NCBI RefSeq assembly: GCF_002159265.1
Contig: NZ_NFHG01000025.1
Location: forward strand, 1-32,184
From: Flavonifractor sp. An82
Lineage (GTDB): Bacteria > Bacillota > Clostridia > Oscillospirales > Oscillospiraceae
DNA length: 32,184 nucleotides
Reading direction: 5' to 3'
Positions 7,397 to 14,058 of the stretch are shown piece by piece; position 1 is the stretch's first letter; every line of letters starts with the position of its first letter. Position numbers and translations under genes: made by a program. The notes under the pieces are model-generated. The model saw nothing but the letters and a program-made list of their open reading frames with translations, was not told where the DNA came from and ran no database searches.

Positions 7397-8344
7397 CTAT
7401 TTTTTCCGGTAGTCTTTTGGGAGCATCCCATACACAGATTGAAACGCTTTAGCAAATTTGCTGGCATTGCTATATCCAAGTTCTAAAGCTATATCCCCGA
7501 TTTTCATTTTATTTTCCGAAAGCCACTGGGCTGCTAAATTCATTTTGTATTTTTTGAGATAGGCATACGGTGTGTCCCCATAGATATGGGAAAACACCAG
7601 ATGAAAAACGGAGAGGTTCAAGTGTGCCTCTTTTGCCAACTGCTCCAGGGAAACTTTCTCATCCAAGTGAGAAATAAGGTATTCTCGAATAGCTTTTGTA
7701 GTCTGTATCTGCTTCTTATCAAAATATTTTAGATCGCACCCGTTGACTTGTGTCAGCTGATCCATGTGATACAGAAGCTCGATGGCCTTGATTTTGAAAT
7801 AGCCGATGGGCTCCATTTCTGCCGCAGTATACAATTCTGAAAAAAGATGCTTTAATTGTGGCGGGGTCTCACTGACATACCATCTTGTTTCTATTCCCAG
7901 TGTAGTTCCGATCTTATCAAGATCAATGGGAATTGTCTGCATCATCCGACGCGTTCCGACCGAAAGTGCCTGCCGGTCTATGACAAGACTGACTCCATAA
8001 TATTTTCCCAGCGGAAAAGAAAAAGAAACCGGCAAATGCTCTGTTGCTGCAACACTAAAATAGCCCTCTGGCAAATACGACACAGTATGATTAGCGAATT
8101 CACATTCATACCGGCCGGTCTGGCAGTGCGTGATCTGAATAATATCTGGATTAAACTTTTGTGTTTCCATAGACTCATCTGATTCAAAATCGAGGAAACA
8201 AAGCTGTATTCCCTCAAACAGATTATAGTTTTTTACAATTCCCCGGCCTTTGCAGCCATAATCTACGACTACACGATCATCACTTTGCGCCAGAACTTTG
8301 GCCTGCATACCGTACCAGTCTTGATTGAAACTGGCATTTCCCAT
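7397..8344 (-). CDS. AraC-family transcriptional regulator of the transport genes
   Basis: 315 residues from the ATG at 8344, chosen over a GTG at 8353 because GGAG lies eight bases upstream of it. The C-terminal ~100 residues are the double helix-turn-helix of AraC/XylS proteins: REYLISHLDEKVSLEQLAKEA, then LAAQWLSENKMKIGDIALELGY, SNASKFAKAFQSVYGMLPKDYR. The N-terminal ~200 residues form a ligand-sensing domain of the kind seen in YbtA/PchR-like regulators, which respond to siderophores. It is transcribed in the same direction as the ECF and ABC operons just downstream. Its own promoter carries the GGGCTATTTT half-box seen at their promoters. Activation of both operons by a bound ligand is the simplest reading. 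Confidence 0.88.
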   Translation of the reverse strand: MGNASFNQDWYGMQAKVLAQSDDRVVVDYGCKGRGIVKNYNLFEGIQLCFLDFESDESMETQKFNPDIIQITHCQTGRYECEFANHTVSYLPEGYFSVAATEHLPVSFSFPLGKYYGVSLVIDRQALSVGTRRMMQTIPIDLDKIGTTLGIETRWYVSETPPQLKHLFSELYTAAEMEPIGYFKIKAIELLYHMDQLTQVNGCDLKYFDKKQIQTTKAIREYLISHLDEKVSLEQLAKEAHLNLSVFHLVFSHIYGDTPYAYLKKYKMNLAAQWLSENKMKIGDIALELGYSNASKFAKAFQSVYGMLPKDYRKK

Positions 8345-8356
8345 TATCCTCACTCC

Positions 8357-8382
8357 AATCAGTTAGTTATAACTTACTGATT
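8357..8382. promoter_or_regulatory. 26-bp near-perfect palindrome at the start of the araC-type transcript
   Basis: AATCAGTTAGTTA followed by TAACTTACTGATT is a dyad with a single mismatched pair. It covers the expected transcription start (about 8378) of the AraC-family gene and ends just before its ribosome binding site. The position suits an operator for a repressor or an RNA hairpin in the leader; no regulator can be assigned. Confidence 0.6.
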
Positions 8383-8384
8383 TT

Positions 8385-8413
8385 ATAATAACACACGCCT
8401 GGACAAAATTCAA
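8385..8413 (-). promoter_or_regulatory. Promoter of the AraC-family gene
   Basis: Minus strand -35 TTGAAT (8408-8413), a 17-base spacer and -10 TATTAT (8385-8390). A GGGCTATTTT half-box (8415-8424) sits immediately upstream of the -35. It lies within a perfect 12-bp inverted repeat (TTCAAGAAAATA at 8409-8420 with its complement at 8437-8448), which suggests autoregulation. Confidence 0.65.
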
Positions 8414-8517
8414 GAAAATAGCCCATTTATAAAAAGTATTTTCTTGAATGTTCGGCCAAAATCTCCGTTTCAAATTGTAGTATTAGTAGAGGGAGAATAC
8501 GAGGGTAGGATTACGAT

Positions 8518-8611
8518 AGCAAGCACAGCCAGTGAGTACCCACTGGCGGATTTTTGATTTAGGGGGACCCCTGCCCCTAAATCGAAAAATTGCTTGCTGG
8601 GATAGTCCCAG
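8518..8611. other. Probable origin of transfer (oriT)
   Basis: The 94 bases before mobC hold a nested set of inverted repeats: AGCAAGCA (8518-8525) with TGCTTGCT (8591-8598); GCCAGTG (8528-8534) with CACTGGC (8541-8547); GATTTAGGGG (8556-8565) with CCCCTAAATC (8574-8583); and CTGGGA-TAG-TCCCAG (8597-8611). Such clusters directly upstream of a mobC-relaxase pair are where MOBP relaxases nick DNA. The exact nic site cannot be placed from sequence alone. Confidence 0.65.
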
Positions 8612-8639
8612 ACCCTTATGGAAACGGAGGCGGCGCAGC

Positions 8640-8969
8640 ATGGCAAACCGAAAGCGGAATATCCAGATGAAGTTTTGGGTGACAGAGGAGGAAAAGCGGC
8701 TCATTGAGGAGAAAATGGCCCAGCTCCACACAAAGCGGAGCGGCGCCTATCTCCGCAAAATGGCGATTGATGGGTACATCATCCAGGTGGACACCACCGA
8801 CATCAAGGAGATGACCCGCGCCCTCTCCGCCATCGGCCAGAACATCAACCAGATCGCCAAGCGGTTGAACGCCGGCGGTCCGGCCTACCAGGCCGACATG
8901 GAGGAGATCCGGGAGAGGATAGAGCAGATATGGCAGTTACAAAGACGCATCCTATTAAGTCAACGCTGA
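8640..8969 (+). CDS. mobC: MobC-family relaxosome accessory protein
   Basis: 109 residues from the ATG at 8640 after GGAGG. The protein starts MANRKRNIQMKFWVTEEEKR with an N-terminal ribbon-helix-helix-like DNA-binding region. The typical MobC stretch near the end is ALSAIGQNINQIAKRLNAGG, followed by a helical tail. MobC proteins bind oriT and open the strands for the relaxase. The reading frame overlaps the relaxase start by 40 bases, and the oriT-like repeats lie directly upstream. Earlier in-frame starts would cross the oriT repeats and have no ribosome binding site, so they were set aside. Confidence 0.88.
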   Translation: MANRKRNIQMKFWVTEEEKRLIEEKMAQLHTKRSGAYLRKMAIDGYIIQVDTTDIKEMTRALSAIGQNINQIAKRLNAGGPAYQADMEEIRERIEQIWQLQRRILLSQR

Positions 8970-10279
8970 AAGCGGCCATCGACTATATCTGCAATCCCGA
9001 TAAGACAGATGGGAAACTGCTGGTGTCCTCCTTCGGCTGCTCCGCCGAGACCGCCGACATCGAATTTGCCTGGACCCGCCGCCATGCCATCGACAAGGGC
9101 ACGAACCTGGGCCGGCACCTCATCCAGGCGTTTGAGCCTGGGGAGGTCACGCCGGAGGAGGCCCACCGGATCGGCATGGAGCTGGCGCGGGAGGTCCTGG
9201 GGGGAAAATATGAGTTTGTCCTCACCACCCACATAGACAGGGATCACGTCCATAACCACCTGATTTTCAATGCGGTCAGTTTCCAGGATCACCGGCACTA
9301 CCACTCCAATAAGCGGAGCTACCATGAGATCCGCCGCACCAGCGACCGAATCTGCAAGGAGCATGGCCTGTCCGTCATCGTCCCAGGCCGGGACAAGGGC
9401 AAGAGCTACATCGAACACCAGGCGGAACAGAACGGCACCAGCTACAAGGCGAAGCTGCGCTCCGCCATCGACCGGCTCCTGCCCGGCTGCGCCGGCCTGG
9501 AGGACCTGCTCCGCCGCCTTCAGCGGGAAGGGTACGAACTGAAACGGGGCAAGTACATCTCCGCCAGGGCACCGGGCCAGGAGCGGTTCACCCGATTGAA
9601 GGCCCTGGGCGCCGACTACGCAGAGGAGGCCCTGACCGCCCGGATCGCCGGCAGGCCCAGCCCCTCCCGCCAGCCGAAGCAGCGCACCGGGAAGCCCAGC
9701 CTGCTCATCGACATCCAGAACAATATCAAGGCCCAACAGAGCGCCGGTTACAAGCATTGGGCAACCATCGAGAACTTGAAGCGGGCGGCGGAAACGCTGA
9801 ACTTCCTGACGGAGCATGGCATCGGAAGTATGGAGGATCTGTCCGAGCGGTGCGACGGGGCGGCGGCCGCCACCGCCAGGGTGAAGGCGGACCTCCGGGC
9901 AACGAAGAAAGAAATGGAGCGGCTGACCCTCACCATGAAGCACGCCGCCACCTATCGCCAGCTCCGTCCCCTGTATGAGGAATACCGCCAGTCCAGGGAC
10001 AAGGAGAAGTTCCTCCGGGGGCATGAGGGCGAAATCATCCTGTTTGAGGCGGCGGCAAGAGAGCTGAAACGCCTGGACGCTGTACCCCTGCCCGCCACCA
10101 AACGGCTCCGGGCCGAGATGGACGGGCTCACCGCCAGGCGGACCGCCCTGCAATCGGAATATCGGAAGGCCCAGCGGGAGGAGCGGGAGTACGACACCCT
10201 CCGCCAGAATGTGGAGGCCCTGCTGGAAAAGCCAAGGGAAGCCGAACCGCAGAGGCAGCGGAATCACGAACTGGAATAG
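8930..10279 (+). CDS. MOBP-type relaxase (mobilisation protein)
   Basis: 449 residues, ATG at 8930 inside the end of mobC. The N-terminal ~170 residues are the relaxase domain: the likely nicking tyrosine is in AAIDYICNPDKT (about residue 19), and the metal-binding three-histidine motif is THIDRDHVHNHLIFN (residues 100-114). The C-terminal half (about 280-449) is rich in charged heptads (KATKKEMERL, AEMDGLTARR, EYRKAQREEREY) and should be coiled coil. The enzyme cuts one strand at oriT, stays bound to the 5' end and is passed to a coupling protein. It looks intact, but the coupling protein at 10756 is truncated, so transfer would need a helper element. Confidence 0.92.
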   Translation: MAVTKTHPIKSTLKAAIDYICNPDKTDGKLLVSSFGCSAETADIEFAWTRRHAIDKGTNLGRHLIQAFEPGEVTPEEAHRIGMELAREVLGGKYEFVLTTHIDRDHVHNHLIFNAVSFQDHRHYHSNKRSYHEIRRTSDRICKEHGLSVIVPGRDKGKSYIEHQAEQNGTSYKAKLRSAIDRLLPGCAGLEDLLRRLQREGYELKRGKYISARAPGQERFTRLKALGADYAEEALTARIAGRPSPSRQPKQRTGKPSLLIDIQNNIKAQQSAGYKHWATIENLKRAAETLNFLTEHGIGSMEDLSERCDGAAAATARVKADLRATKKEMERLTLTMKHAATYRQLRPLYEEYRQSRDKEKFLRGHEGEIILFEAAARELKRLDAVPLPATKRLRAEMDGLTARRTALQSEYRKAQREEREYDTLRQNVEALLEKPREAEPQRQRNHELE

Positions 10280-10371
10280 GTAGGATTGTGCGCTTTGCCG
10301 GACTTTTCAAAGGCCCCTGGGCGCAGTCAGATTTTCCCGGTATAATGGAGACAGGAATGGAGGTGCTGCCA

Positions 10372-10596
10372 ATGACGAGAACCGAGGCCGTCAAGGACTT
10401 TTTCAAGAAGGCGGTTTTGCCCGTCGCCATCGCCGGGCTGCTGTACTGCATTTTCAAATCCGCCTGCATCAGGAATGGAGAGCTGGATCTTCTCTGGCTC
10501 TGGATAGCGTCCAGCCCCGGACGCTTGAAAGTCGTTCCCCGCACTCCATCATCGGTGAAGTGCCGGATATTCGTAAAGCCGTTCTTTTGCGCGTAG
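10372..10596 (+). pseudogene. Truncated DUF6019-like small membrane protein
   Basis: ATG at 10372 after GGAGG. The first 45 residues (MTRTEAVKDFFKKAVLPVAI, then AGLLYCIFKSACIRNGELDL and LWLWI) match a small membrane protein commonly found near relaxases of Firmicute conjugative elements. After about position 10510 the frame reads the antisense of a serine recombinase fragment (ASSPGRLKVVPRTPSS), so the C-terminal membrane part is lost. The frame stays open to 10596 only by chance. A TATAAT-like sequence lies at 10341-10346. The function of the family is unknown. Confidence 0.6.
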
Positions 10597-10712
10597 TCCT
10601 CCAAAATGCGCTTTTGGTTTTCTATCGACACGCTTTCCCCGGCTCGCTCATCGTCATGGGAAAGACGCTCGTACAGGGCTGTGATTTTTCCCTTGTCCGG
10701 CTGTTTCTTCAT
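10506..10712 (-). pseudogene. N-terminal fragment of a TnpX-like large serine recombinase
   Basis: Starting at the ATG at 10712, which has a perfect AAGGAGG, 69 residues match the catalytic N-terminus of Tn4451/TnpX-type recombinases: ITALYERLSHDDERAGESVS, SIENQKRILEDYAQKNGF, DGVRGTTFKRPGLDA. These proteins are normally ~500-700 residues. The homology stops at about 10506, where the DUF6019 fragment begins in the opposite direction. The frame remains open to 10128 across unrelated sequence. The YxRxS-type active-site serine is at LYERLS. It cannot be functional alone. Confidence 0.75.
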
Positions 10713-10755
10713 GGGGTGTAACCTCCTTTCTTGAGGGTGCGCGCTCCCTTTATCC

Positions 10756-11292
10756 TTATTGTAAATTACCATTCGGGTCAGTGACCACATAGGAGGAATG
10801 GCACTGGAGCAGGTTGGGCTTGACGAAAAACCTCGTCTTGCCGGAGCCGGAACCGCCGATGACCAGGATATTTTTGTTCCTTGCGTACTTGGGTTCCTTC
10901 GGGCGGCTCGACATGGTGATCCGCTCCGTTTGTGTGAGCAGGACGTTTTGGGAAAAGTCCTTGTCCATGTAGGGGGCGATGTCGGCCGGGGTGCCCCATC
11001 TGGCGCTCCCGTACTCCATGCCCTTGCGGTATTTCTTCGCGTTCTTGCCCTTGGAGTAGACCACCAGCCGGATCAGCACCGCGCCGGCGGCGCCCACACA
11101 CAGATCCACCAGATGGAAGCTGGGCGCCAGACTGGCAAAGGCCGCCGAAAAGCCCTGCCCGATGTGGAGCAGCTTCTCCGAGGCGTCCGCCCCAGGGGAA
11201 AGCCTCACACCCTGGCAGAGCTTGTTAAAGAGATACACAAAGATGAGATACGGAAGGTTGCGGATGATCTGCTTTTTCAGCTTGTCGGTCAT
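10756..11292 (-). pseudogene. Truncated VirD4/TcpA-type conjugative coupling protein
   Basis: 178 residues, against about 600 in the family. The start ATG at 11292 overlaps the stop of the PcfB-like gene (ATGA). Two membrane helices (NLPYLIFVYLFNKL and LVDLCVGAAGAVLIRLVVY) are followed by EYGSARWGTPADIAPYMD and an intact Walker A (GGSGSGKTR, about residue 149). Homology ends at SSYVVTDPNG, where a full-length protein continues with the P-loop domain and Walker B. The remaining residues NLQ and a stop come from the junction with the recombinase fragment. Without Walker B and the hexamer core it cannot pump DNA. Confidence 0.85.
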
Positions 11293-11771
11293 CGCGCCAC
11301 CTCCCGGTCCTTGGCCTTGACCTTCTCCCGTTCCCGGTGTTTGGCCTTGGTCTGTTCCTGGGCCTGGGCCAGCCGCTCCCGGATGGTGGGGCGCTTCTCC
11401 CGGTTCAGGGTCATGGCGGTGAACTCTTTGAAGGCCGGCTGAAGCTGGTCCTTGTCCTTCGCCTTGAAGAACACATAGTAGTGCGGTGGGTCGGTTGTGG
11501 GGTCCTTTTTCAGGGCATAGTCGATGTCATACTTCTTCGCCACCGCCGAAAACGCCTTGATGTTCTGCTCCGTGATCTCGATGTTGGTCAGGGAGGCCCC
11601 ATGCTGTTTGAGCTGGTGCAGGGTCTGTTTCCCCTGGTGTAAGCTGCGCTGGGAGGGCTTCTTCTGCATCTCCTCCAGCACCTTCTTCACGGCCTTTTGG
11701 AGCAGGTCCGCCGTCATCTTGCCGGTCTCCACCGAAAGAGAGACCACGCCCTGGGTGATTTCTTCCTGCAC
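11289..11771 (-). CDS. PcfB-like conjugation protein (DUF3801)
   Basis: 160 residues. The GTG at 11771 (MQEEITQGVVSLSVETGKMT) is preferred because GGAGG lies eight bases upstream; other in-frame starts (11780, 11777) are too close to that site. The PcfB signature is the N-terminal VSLSVETGKMTADLLQKAVK, a central GASLTNIEITEQNIKAF, and a lysine/arginine-rich helical tail. In Enterococcus pCF10 the homologue PcfB works with the VirD4-like PcfC and the relaxase at the cytoplasmic face of the transfer channel. It lies between the RepA-like gene (upstream, overlapping stop/start) and virD4 (downstream, ATGA overlap), the usual order in Firmicute conjugative elements. It seems intact although its partner is truncated. 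Confidence 0.85.
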   Translation of the reverse strand: MQEEITQGVVSLSVETGKMTADLLQKAVKKVLEEMQKKPSQRSLHQGKQTLHQLKQHGASLTNIEITEQNIKAFSAVAKKYDIDYALKKDPTTDPPHYYVFFKAKDKDQLQPAFKEFTAMTLNREKRPTIRERLAQAQEQTKAKHREREKVKAKDREVAR

Positions 11772-11776
11772 GCACA

Positions 11777-12676
11777 TCACCTCCGATCTCCGCCGCCGTA
11801 CATATCGTGGCTCACCAGGGAAGTGTAGTAGCTGTCGATGGTGGCCGGGGCGTTATACAAAGCGGCCAGCAGGTATTTCTTGATATTGCGGACATAGGTG
11901 GTGTTCTCCCGCATCCGGTCCAGCACATACTCGATGTGAGAGTTGTCCAGCTTCAGGAACCGGGACTTGACCACCTCCGCCGGGTAGTCGTCCCCGGCAA
12001 TGCGGATGGTCTCCCGGCGGGAGCATACCGTGTCCACCATGAGCTCCACCAGCTCGTCCAGACGGTCCCGGTCAAGCTGACGGTTCTGGATGAGGCAGTC
12101 ATACTCGATGTTCTCCAAAATGAGTTCCCGATAACTCTCACGCTCCTGCATCCAGTCCCGTCCTTTCCGGTCCGAGCCCCTGGGGGTTTGGGGGATTGAT
12201 AGGACAGGATTTGATCCTTCCGTACTTGATAGATCTTTTTTTGATTTTTCTTTACTTGATCTATTAGTATTTAATTGTGCGGGGTTTTCCTGTTCAGGTT
12301 CTCCCAAGACAGGTAAAGCCTGTTCAGGATTATCCAGGACTGGATTTTCCCGTTCAGGTTTTTCCGGTTTAGGTTCCGGCGGTCTGGGCTGCTCCAGGAT
12401 GGTGTACTCGATGGCGCCGAGCTGGCCGTTGGGGTTGCGGACCCGCTGACGGATCACATAGCCGTGTTCCTCCAGCTCCCGCACCCCGGCGCAGATACTG
12501 TCAACGCCATCCTTGCAGATCCGGGCCAGCCCCTTGGTGGTATAGTCCCACTCCTCCGGCAGGGAGAGCATGAGGGAGAGAAGGCCCTTCGCTTTCAGCG
12601 AGAGCGACTTGTCCCGCAGGTGATGGTTGGACATCACCGTGTAATCGCGGGTTTTCTCAATGCGGAATACCGCCAT
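11777..12676 (-). CDS. RepA-like replication initiator/DUF6017 protein of a conjugative element
   Basis: 299 residues, starting at the ATG at 12676 with AAGGAGG close upstream; the longer frame to 12832 has no supporting site. Residues 1-95 are a winged-helix domain (RIEKTRDYTVMSNHHLRDKS, LKAKGLLSLMLSLPEEWDYT, GVRELEEHGYVIRQRV) like the N-terminus of RepA-type initiators. A Pro/Glu-rich linker follows with repeated units around NPEQALPVLGEPEQENPAQ. The C-terminal ~115 residues (RESYRELILENIEYDCLIQN, IAGDDYPAEVVKSRFLKLD, YIKKYLLAALYN-like end) correspond to DUF6017. It is the first gene of a block with the PcfB-like and virD4 genes. Its role in element replication or control is inferred from the N-terminal family. 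Confidence 0.82.
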   Translation of the reverse strand: MAVFRIEKTRDYTVMSNHHLRDKSLSLKAKGLLSLMLSLPEEWDYTTKGLARICKDGVDSICAGVRELEEHGYVIRQRVRNPNGQLGAIEYTILEQPRPPEPKPEKPERENPVLDNPEQALPVLGEPEQENPAQLNTNRSSKEKSKKDLSSTEGSNPVLSIPQTPRGSDRKGRDWMQERESYRELILENIEYDCLIQNRQLDRDRLDELVELMVDTVCSRRETIRIAGDDYPAEVVKSRFLKLDNSHIEYVLDRMRENTTYVRNIKKYLLAALYNAPATIDSYYTSLVSHDMYGGGDRR

Positions 12677-12860
12677 GTTGGATACCTCCTTCCTTCGGTT
12701 TTGAAAAGTGTTCGTTTCGGCGGGTTTACGCCCCCATATCACCGCCCGGCCTCCCATAAGGGAAAGGATATGGGCGGCCTCGTTTGCGCCGCCCACAGGC
12801 GAAAAAACAGGGGATTTCCCACCCGTATTCATACAGTTTTGCGTACCCCCGGCAGGGCAT

Positions 12861-12896
12861 AAAAAAACGCCACAGGTTTGTGTTACCCATGGCGTT
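12861..12896 (-). terminator. Intrinsic terminator/attenuator in the RepA-like gene leader
   Basis: On the minus strand AACGCCA and TGGCGTT pair across a 17-base loop and are followed by seven Ts. It points toward the repA-like gene at 12676. The 720 bases between that gene and DUF3846 also hold other GC-rich inverted repeats (for example 12748-12779) and no convincing protein gene, so this is probably a regulated leader. Confidence 0.55.
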
Positions 12897-13106
12897 GCCC
12901 CGGCAGATGGCCGGTCTGTATTCAGTTATATGGTCACGGGGCGGAGGCCCCGATTGACGGGTGCTGTATCCGTATCTTGGCATTTCGTGGTCTTTCAGCG
13001 TGTCAAGGCTCACTCAACAGTAGTAAAATCGTAGTAAATGAGATGGTTTTGACCTGTCTGAAATGCCCGTGGATACAGTGTTTTCAAGGGATAATCAGAT
13101 TTTGGC

Positions 13107-13135
13107 TTGATTTTTGGGTAGAAAATCTGTATACT
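13107..13135 (+). promoter_or_regulatory. Promoter upstream of the DUF3846-amidoligase cassette
   Basis: TTGATT (13107-13112), a 17-base spacer and TATACT (13130-13135). No protein gene starts until 13399. The transcript would have a 260-base leader with a hairpin at 13173-13194 (TCAGATAG/CTATCTGA) and a terminator at 13347-13381. Confidence 0.55.
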
Positions 13136-13346
13136 GCGTTTATGCTCTTGGCAACACCATGGCAACAAAAAATCAGATAGCCATCACTATCTGAATAATG
13201 AAAAGAATGACAATATCATGAACTAAATCCCATAAGCAAATCTGTTTAGAAAACTTCTGACAGGAGCGTTTGAGAGTCGTGTTGTTTTAGATGGGAATTG
13301 CATGTTCCGGAATTGGCAAGCATACAGCTATATACTATAACCATGA

Positions 13347-13381
13347 AGCCCAGGGAGTACATGCTCCCTGGGCTATCCTTT
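13347..13381 (+). terminator. Terminator-like hairpin just before the DUF3846 ribosome binding site
   Basis: A perfect 11-bp stem (AGCCCAGGGAG with CTCCCTGGGCT) with loop TACATG, followed by ATCCTTTTAT and then GGAGG of the DUF3846 gene. A TACTATAA sequence lies six bases upstream. It would stop most transcripts entering from the left unless antitermination occurs. Confidence 0.65.
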
Positions 13382-13398
13382 TATCTGGAGGTATGGTT

Positions 13399-13731
13399 AT
13401 GAACGTACTACTGGTCCCACCCCTGGAGCCGCCCCGGACGGTCGAGTTGGACAACACCCTGGAGGCCATGCAGCAGGCGGTAGGAGGCCCCATTCAGGCG
13501 GTCTACCCCTTTGAGGAGCCGGTGGCCCTCATCTGCCACGAGGAGGGCAAGCTGGTCGGTCTGACCCTCAACCGCTGTCTGCGGCTGGACAACGGGGAGA
13601 TCTACGACATTGTCGCAGGCACCTTCTTCCTGTGTGCCGCCACGCCGGACAGCGAGGACTTTGAGAGCCTGACGGCGGAGCAAATGGAACACTACCGCCG
13701 CCGTTTTGACCGACCGGAGATTTACCTATGA
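13399..13731 (+). CDS. DUF3846 family protein
   Basis: 110 residues. The ATG at 13399 is seven bases after GGAGG; the in-frame ATG at 13291 would read through the terminator hairpin and was rejected. The fold markers of DUF3846 are visible: the N-terminal MNVLLVPPLEPPRTVELDNT, the central AVGGPIQAVYPFEEPVALIC, then GLTLNRCLRLDNGEIYDIVA and GTFFLCA. Proteins of this family are common in Firmicute conjugative elements and phages and are thought to be small cytoplasmic proteins; no activity is established. The gene overlaps the next by four bases (ATGA) and opens the amidoligase cassette. Confidence 0.82.
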   Translation: MNVLLVPPLEPPRTVELDNTLEAMQQAVGGPIQAVYPFEEPVALICHEEGKLVGLTLNRCLRLDNGEIYDIVAGTFFLCAATPDSEDFESLTAEQMEHYRRRFDRPEIYL

Positions 13732-13985
13732 TGGAGCGGCTTATGGAGGACGGCTTCCGCTACGGGGAGCCGGTGTACACCCAATGCTCAGAGGAGATGA
13801 TGGCCTTGTCAGAGGAACTGCGCAAACAGTTGGACCAAGAGACTGCCGCCCTGCTGGACAAGTTGGAGGATGTCTTTGTGAAGCGGGAAACGGCTTCTGT
13901 GGAGGGGGCCTTCCGGGAGGGCGTCCGGGTGGCCATTCTGCTGGCACTGGATCTCTTTCCGCCATCCGGATCGTCCCAAAACTAA
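13728..13985 (+). CDS. Small helical DUF6809-like protein
   Basis: 85 residues, beginning with ATG ATG overlapping the DUF3846 stop, so the two are translationally coupled. The sequence is almost all helix: EEMMALSEELRKQLDQETAA, LLDKLEDVFVKRETASVEGA and FREGVRVAILLALDLF. The last part, in which an acidic/aromatic helix is followed by F.EG.R.GV...L, resembles the end of DUF6809 proteins, small accessory proteins of Firmicute elements with no known function. It is followed at once by an intrinsic terminator at 14009-14036. The family assignment is by eye and moderately sure. Confidence 0.65.
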   Translation: MMERLMEDGFRYGEPVYTQCSEEMMALSEELRKQLDQETAALLDKLEDVFVKRETASVEGAFREGVRVAILLALDLFPPSGSSQN

Positions 13986-14008
13986 ACTACATACTATAAA
14001 CTACGATG

Positions 14009-14036
14009 GCCTCGGGGAAAGCCCCGGGGCTTTTTT
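14009..14036 (+). terminator. Intrinsic terminator between the DUF6809-like gene and the amidoligase
   Basis: GCCTCGGGG pairs with CCCCGGGGC over an AAAG loop and is followed by six Ts. It ends 22 bases before the amidoligase ATG, directly upstream of AAAGGAGG. TACTATAA lies nine bases before the stem, as in the hairpin at 13347. Confidence 0.75.
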
Positions 14037-14058
14037 GCGTTTTAAAGGAGGAATTTCT

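Noticed and set aside
8960-10267. A 435-codon minus-strand frame opposite the relaxase
   Set aside because: Antisense shadow of a GC-rich gene with clear relaxase motifs on the plus strand.
12726-13013. Minus-strand frame of 95 codons (or 85 from 12983), MPRYGYSTRQSGPPPRDHI...
   Set aside because: It crosses a terminator hairpin and GC-rich inverted repeats and has no ribosome binding site. Odd composition (CFFACGRRKRGRPY) suggests a conserved leader rather than a protein, though it may be annotated elsewhere as hypothetical.
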